Below, one piece after another: positions 59,447 through 64,000 of a DNA stretch of 64,000 nucleotides. Numbering within the stretch: the stretch's first letter is position 1; each line of letters begins with the position of its first letter. The notes below the pieces were generated by a model. The model was not told where the DNA came from, ran no database searches, and saw only the letters and a program-made list of their open reading frames with translations. Origin of the DNA: Pyrus communis (Eukaryota; Streptophyta; Magnoliopsida; Rosales; Rosaceae); NCBI RefSeq assembly GCF_963583255.1, contig NC_084816.1:11705100-11769099 (forward strand), written 5' to 3'. The position numbers and the translations under genes are program-made.

Positions 59447-61321
59447 TAGTTGAGAAAAGCATAAACAAACAACGACTATTTTTTGTGTGTTTGGCTAAGA
59501 GAAAAATGATGTGCTTTGTGATTAAGTTTCTAGGTTGAAAAGTTCATAAAAAAGTGATGAAATTTAACATTGGTAGTGTAGAGACCTAAACTGAAAACAT
59601 AAACAAACAACATAACTAAATTGAAAAAAATAATCCAATCCATTGGTTGTTATGAAATGAAATTTTATCTTGTTTGACTTAAGAGAATCTATCAATCAAA
59701 TAAGTTCATAAAAAAAATTAAAATAACACATCCAAAAATCAACTTAAGAAAAGTTAAGATCAAAATAAATTTACCACGTAATCAAATTACTACAAAAATA
59801 AATATATAGCCTTATATAAAGCTTGAAAGGTATATTGCCCCTCATTGGAGAGATTCTTTTTTAGAGCGAAGGATTCTTCAGAACTCTAAATTGGGCTATA
59901 TCCACCATTTTTCAGCTTTGTATAAAGCCCCTCTTTGGGGATGCTCTTAAGATAAGCATATCATTTCATTCTCTTTCATCATGATCTCTAGATAAATTGA
60001 AGGGCATGTTTACTTACAAAGAATAAGAACTACTATTTTGATTCGTGAGTTTTTTGCCTTTACTAAAATGTGAGCAAGGGAATCATTTCACTCCTTAACT
60101 TTTTACTGTGTTTACTTACATGCAAGAAATTAGAAAGGTGCAAAGTTTTTTTCTTAAAACCTGTAATCAAATAACTAAAAATGAGAAATCATATCGACTA
60201 AAGGGACTGGTTCATCTTATTCCCTTTCATTACTTCTCCTATGTGCATCTAAACATCTACAAACTATGTTTACTTTGGCATTAATAGGAAAAAGAGGATG
60301 GAAAACTGAGTCCTCTTCTCTAAAATCAATACAGGCTACTTGGACATGCTATTTACATAGCTTGACTTTTTTCAATTCATTTTGGTCAAGAAGTTTTCTC
60401 CTCGTACAACTCATAAAAAAAGCCTAAATTATGTGGGGCATTAAGTTGCATTGTGTGTGCTTGCTTTCGATTAAGGAATGAAATTATGGCAACTTGGAAG
60501 ATGCAAGGCTTCTCTTAATCTATGAGTTTGGTTCCAATTCATCGGAGGTGATGATGCAAAGAATGGCCCCTAACGTAAGGTTACAATGGACAAGAAAATA
60601 AGAATAACAATTGCTTAATTATATGTATCTCTATTAGTGTAGATAATTACGAGGATCATATTTGAACCACATGATTACTATTCCATTGTGGACTAAATCA
60701 ACCCCTTTCCCCTTAGTGTAGATAATATCATTTGTTTAAATAGAAAAATAAAAAAATATGTATCTCTATTATATTTTTCCTTGACTACCCCTTTTTGATA
60801 TCGATCTTCAAAACCCACTTCTCTCTTAATCTATCATTCTTCAAGTGTTATATTCATTTCCCGTATTCATACCAAAGGAAGAATCGAGTTGTTCACTCGA
60901 TCTATGTATTGTGAGTGTAGGTTTACGAGGATCATAAGTTGTTGTATCCTTAAGGATAGGGCGCCATAACCTGTTACATTGAGACATTGTCTTAGAGAGG
61001 CAAAAACTACTTTTAAGGACAGTGATTACATACCTCTACCTAAAATATTGTTCTAATCAAGTATCGACGAAGAACCATTTCTACATTACAAAAAGTAAGT
61101 ATTTTATCTTATTGGTTTATTTTATTTGAGAAATTGTGATAATAAAGTTGTGATATACTAATATTTATCTAATTTGATTTGTTGTAGGAGAAGTCATATC
61201 CATATCGCAGAATATTTCCGACACTTTTAGCCCTTTTTGTATTGGCTCCTCATTATTTGGGTTTAGACACATTTTATGTGTAATTTATTGTTCTGGGCAC
61301 AAATAATAGCCTTTATTCGTA

Positions 61322-61323
<2 letters not shown>

Positions 61324-61355
<32 letters not shown>
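61324..61355. repeat. AC microsatellite
   Basis: A pure AC run of about 32 bp; the equivalent site at 49800 has none. Confidence 0.9.
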
Positions 61356-61358
<3 letters not shown>

Positions 61359-61849
61359 ACATCCCATTTGCACGATCCACATGTATTGGGGTAGTTTTCC
61401 ACCTACGTCTGCGTAATCTTTATAAATTGTCAGTTAGGAATTTGTTAAATTGCCTCGTATGTGCTTGCTTTCGGCTGAGGACCCGAATTATGACAACTTG
61501 AAGATCGGAGGCTTCTCTGGATCTGAGGGATTAGGTCCATTTCATCGGAGTTGTTGTCTTTGCAGTGGTCTTTTTCGTTTTTCTGGTGGATGACCTTCAA
61601 CAAATTTGTGACGGTAACGGTGGGCGACATTTCTAGTATTTCTCTTAGGTCTTTGTTTGTGGCAAGTTTTGAGCCTTTTGTGTTTGCCTATATGTTATTT
61701 GAGTTGATATCCACTTTATGTATACACATAGAGTTGTGACGTCTCATTTGTACCCTCCTCATTTTTGAGGTGGCTGGTCTACTTGCATACGCAACATCTT
61801 TATCCGTTGGCATTTTGTTGTGAAATCTCTAATTGACAAGAAAAAAAAT

Positions 61850-62320
61850 ATATAAGTTTCCTTGTTAACAAAGAAAAAAATAAATCGTTAAAGGCTTTCA
61901 TGCAGTAAGTTGCTGAACAATTTCTCAAAATTTTCCCAGAAACACAAATGAGGGATTTTTCGGCAGATAAGACCGACGGACCACTAAATAAATCATAAAT
62001 ACGCGTTCGTGACATATATATACTTCTTTTAACGTGTTGACATATATATACTTGTTCTTCTTCACTCGGCAGATGCCTCCCCTTCTGATCACGAACATAT
62101 TTCTGATTTGGAAATGGTCCGTCAGTCTTACCCACCGATCAATCCCTTATTTGTGTTTTTGGGAAAAATCTGAGAACTTGTGCAGCAACTTATTGCATGT
62201 AGGCCTTTGAATCTTTCTTTGTTAACAAGGAAACTGATATGGATGAATAGACACACATATGAATGCATGAAGAGCCTGTAGATTAAGATCTGAGCCCTTA
62301 ATCCATTGGCATAAAGATAT
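61850..62320. repeat. Inverted repeat upstream of small gene copy 5
   Basis: The left arm is about 61850-62015 and the right arm about 62050-62320. The loop is only about 35 bp of TATATATAC-type sequence, so the left arm is shorter and the loop almost lost compared with units 1 and 2. Confidence 0.7.
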
Positions 62321-62531
62321 AGAAACACATAGAAAAGAAAATTATATCACTAAGAAACATCAGAAATTAACAATGGAGATAAAAGATTTTAAGAGAAATT
62401 TCCCACATATAATGTAAATATCAGGTCATGTATTAACTTAATTAATATAACGAAGAATCTAGCCAAAACTTGTTCTCATTTTCCAGGAATATGTGTGTAT
62501 GATACAGGAGAAGAAATCGCCCATGCAATCA

Positions 62532-62539
62532 CATGCATG
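62532..62539 (+). promoter_or_regulatory. RY-type motif CATGCATG upstream of small gene copy 5
   Basis: CATGCATG lies 314 bp before the ATG, at the same position as in copy 3. Confidence 0.4.
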
Positions 62540-62756
62540 CGCAATCAAAACACCGTCAAAGATTTTGCACACGCGGCATAAAAACCAATTTCAGCTCATC
62601 CGGCGACTTGCATTCAGCTGGAAATATAGAAAAAGGAATTCATGTTAAACAGATAAATTGTGTTTACTTATGCGGTTAGGTTACACTAATTTCTTGGTAG
62701 TTTTGTGGAAACTAAACTGCACCATACGAACCCTAACTTCCCTCCCAATCGGCTAC

Positions 62757-62764
62757 TATAAATA
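62757..62764 (+). promoter_or_regulatory. TATA box of small gene copy 5
   Basis: TATAAATA lies 89 bp before the ATG. Confidence 0.7.
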
Positions 62765-62845
62765 TTCCAACTTCACTGCAAAATCCACAACTTGATCTCC
62801 TTTATACACCTTCTGTGCACAAGTTTAAGCTGATCATTAGCAACT

Positions 62846-63094
62846 ATGTCTGACTCAGATCCGCCGGATGCTCAAAGTGTTCTAGGAAGGCCCAAAAGGA
62901 ATTCTTCGTCCTCCCAGTCATCTTTTAAGAGTGGTGGAGGTTCGTATTTGTCAAATGCTCAGGGTGCTCTAGGAAGGGACAAGATGAAATCTTCGTCGTC
63001 CCAATCATCTTCTCAGAGTGGTGGAGGCTCGTATCTGCCAGATACTCATAGTGCTCTAGGAAGGGACAAGAAGAAATCTGGGAAAAACAAGTGA
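62846..63094 (+). CDS. Small Ser/Gly/Lys-rich repeat protein, copy 5 (82 aa), unknown function
   Basis: The cleanest member. It has 11 leading residues (MSDSDPPDAQS), repeat 1 (VLGRPKRNSSSSQ ... GSYLSNAQG, 29 residues), repeat 2 (ALGRDKMKSSSSQ ... GSYLPDTHS, 29 residues) and a truncated repeat of 13 residues ending KKSGKNK. At DNA level the repeats are 87 bp units at 62879-62965 and 62966-63052. One codon is absent relative to the other copies, an in-frame difference. It is probably close to the family consensus. Function unknown; predicted disordered and basic. Confidence 0.62.
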   Translation: MSDSDPPDAQSVLGRPKRNSSSSQSSFKSGGGSYLSNAQGALGRDKMKSSSSQSSSQSGGGSYLPDTHSALGRDKKKSGKNK

Positions 63095-63558
63095 AGAATC
63101 ATATATGCAGCTGCTTGAGGGTTATATAGTATATAATTGAGTTATTGATTAATTTGTTGGCAGCTATGAGTGTATACATTGTACAGTTGGACATAAATAA
63201 GCACAGATGCATATTTATATCTACAAACTTGAAAAATATTTTTATCCATTATTTGGTACAAATATTTATTTTCAAGGTTAGATGTACATTATAATTTCTT
63301 AAGTTCAGTTAGCATTATTATATTGTGAAAATAGGTGAGTGCTGCTAAGAACAAATCCCACTAGGATGTATCAAAAGAAATGCATTAATATATATTTGAT
63401 TTTGTTCTATAGTTGATGGGGGTAGAAATCTATTTTAATAGCTCCCTAAAACATTTCTACTCCAACCATACCATTTAATTTATAGAGCCATAACAAATAA
63501 TTACCAATAGAAGTGAAGTTTTTTATTTAAAAAATTGTAATTAAAACTAGTTGCCTTT

Positions 63559-63717
63559 TTTTTAGTATACTGATATTTTTACACTAAGGAGAGGGGGAGT
63601 TTGGCTAAGTAATGGGCAACCTAATTTAGTATTGAATTCACCATCCACGAGATTCAAACTTAAAACCTCTCACTTCCAAGTGAAAAAGAGTACCATCAGA
63701 CCATATTACTGAGTGGC
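63559..63717 (-). mobile_element. SINE, 159 bp, minus orientation
   Basis: AGTTGCCTTT flanks it at 63549-63558 and 63718-63727. On the minus strand it has TGGTCTGATGGTACTC (A-box region) and TTTGAATCTCGTGG (B-box region), and it ends in a short A-run. The uninserted site is in unit 2 at about 41277-41287 (CTAGTTGTCTTTAAAGG). Confidence 0.8.
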
Positions 63718-64000
63718 AGTTGCCTTTAAAGGATAAGAATTCGATTCCCTCTTCTTTTTTTTTTTCCTTTTTCTTTTTCCTCCGCTCCTGTTTGAACTCT
63801 CAATATTTCATCTTTATAGAAAGAGAGAGAAGGAAAAAAAATTTGTGAGAGGAAGGGAAAGAGAGGAGAGAATCCTCATCCGCCTTTAAGAGATGAGTTT
63901 TTCTCCTTACGAAAAATTATTGTGTGAATCCGTATGTCATGCCAAGCGTGTATTATTCTACTCAAAATTTGTCACATAATTTTTAATTTAAAAATACAAA

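Larger units (their letters stand above)
59450..64000. repeat. Duplicated block, unit 3 (continues beyond window)
   Basis: Begins at the same point within the 848 bp element as unit 2 and follows unit 2 until about 60590. It then switches to the arrangement seen at 48950-50500, with SINE tail and ~110 bp motif, before resuming the inverted repeat, promoter and small gene copy 5. Non-genic parts hold no supported frame. Confidence 0.8.

Overview
This is plant nuclear DNA from a eudicot. The host gene has introns with GT..AG boundaries, the intergenic DNA is AT-rich, and most of the window is PIF/Harbinger, CACTA, LINE, SINE, Copia and Athila-like LTR elements. The TE protein variants look like those I associate with apple or pear (Rosaceae, Maleae). 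That assignment rests on memory of such sequences and is an inference. There are no prokaryotic features, CRISPR arrays, rRNA genes or convincing tRNA genes.

Layout. (1) 25-5161, minus strand: the first ten coding exons of a SEC23-family COPII coat gene, whose 3' end lies beyond the left edge. (2) 5471-18001: a PIF/Harbinger element (TSD TTA), about 310 bp upstream of the SEC23 start codon. A very young 9.1 kb LTR retrotransposon (7369-16466, TSD CCACG) sits inside its second ORF. The retroelement has tRNA-Asp-type priming, only a gag remnant, and an intact antisense coiled-coil ORF. (3) About 18.5-33 kb, 36.5-46 kb and 59.45-64 kb: three copies of a large duplicated block, plus a partial copy at about 48.9-50.5 kb. 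The blocks carry five copies of a single-exon gene for an 82-93 residue Ser/Gly/Lys-rich protein that I do not recognise. The protein is built from a 29-residue internal repeat, and each copy has a TATA box about 85-95 bp before the ATG. (4) The blocks are dissected by mobile elements: a second Harbinger element (21290-25591), an 848 bp TTA-TSD element, a Mutator-like MITE with 9 bp TSDs, SINEs, a LINE with a solo-LTR-like insertion, two CACTA fragments, and a degenerate Copia/LINE chimera (51.3-55.5 kb).

Because the blocks are paralogous, several insertions have an empty counterpart elsewhere in the window. The target-site duplications could therefore be read directly, and the insertions ordered relative to the duplications.

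Only SEC23 is a recognisable conserved host gene. The five-copy small-protein family, with inverted repeats upstream of three copies, is the best candidate for something undescribed. The antisense coiled-coil gene carried by the young LTR element is second. No expression or homology search could be run; gene calls rest on reading frames, splice sites, motifs and comparison of paralogous copies within the window.
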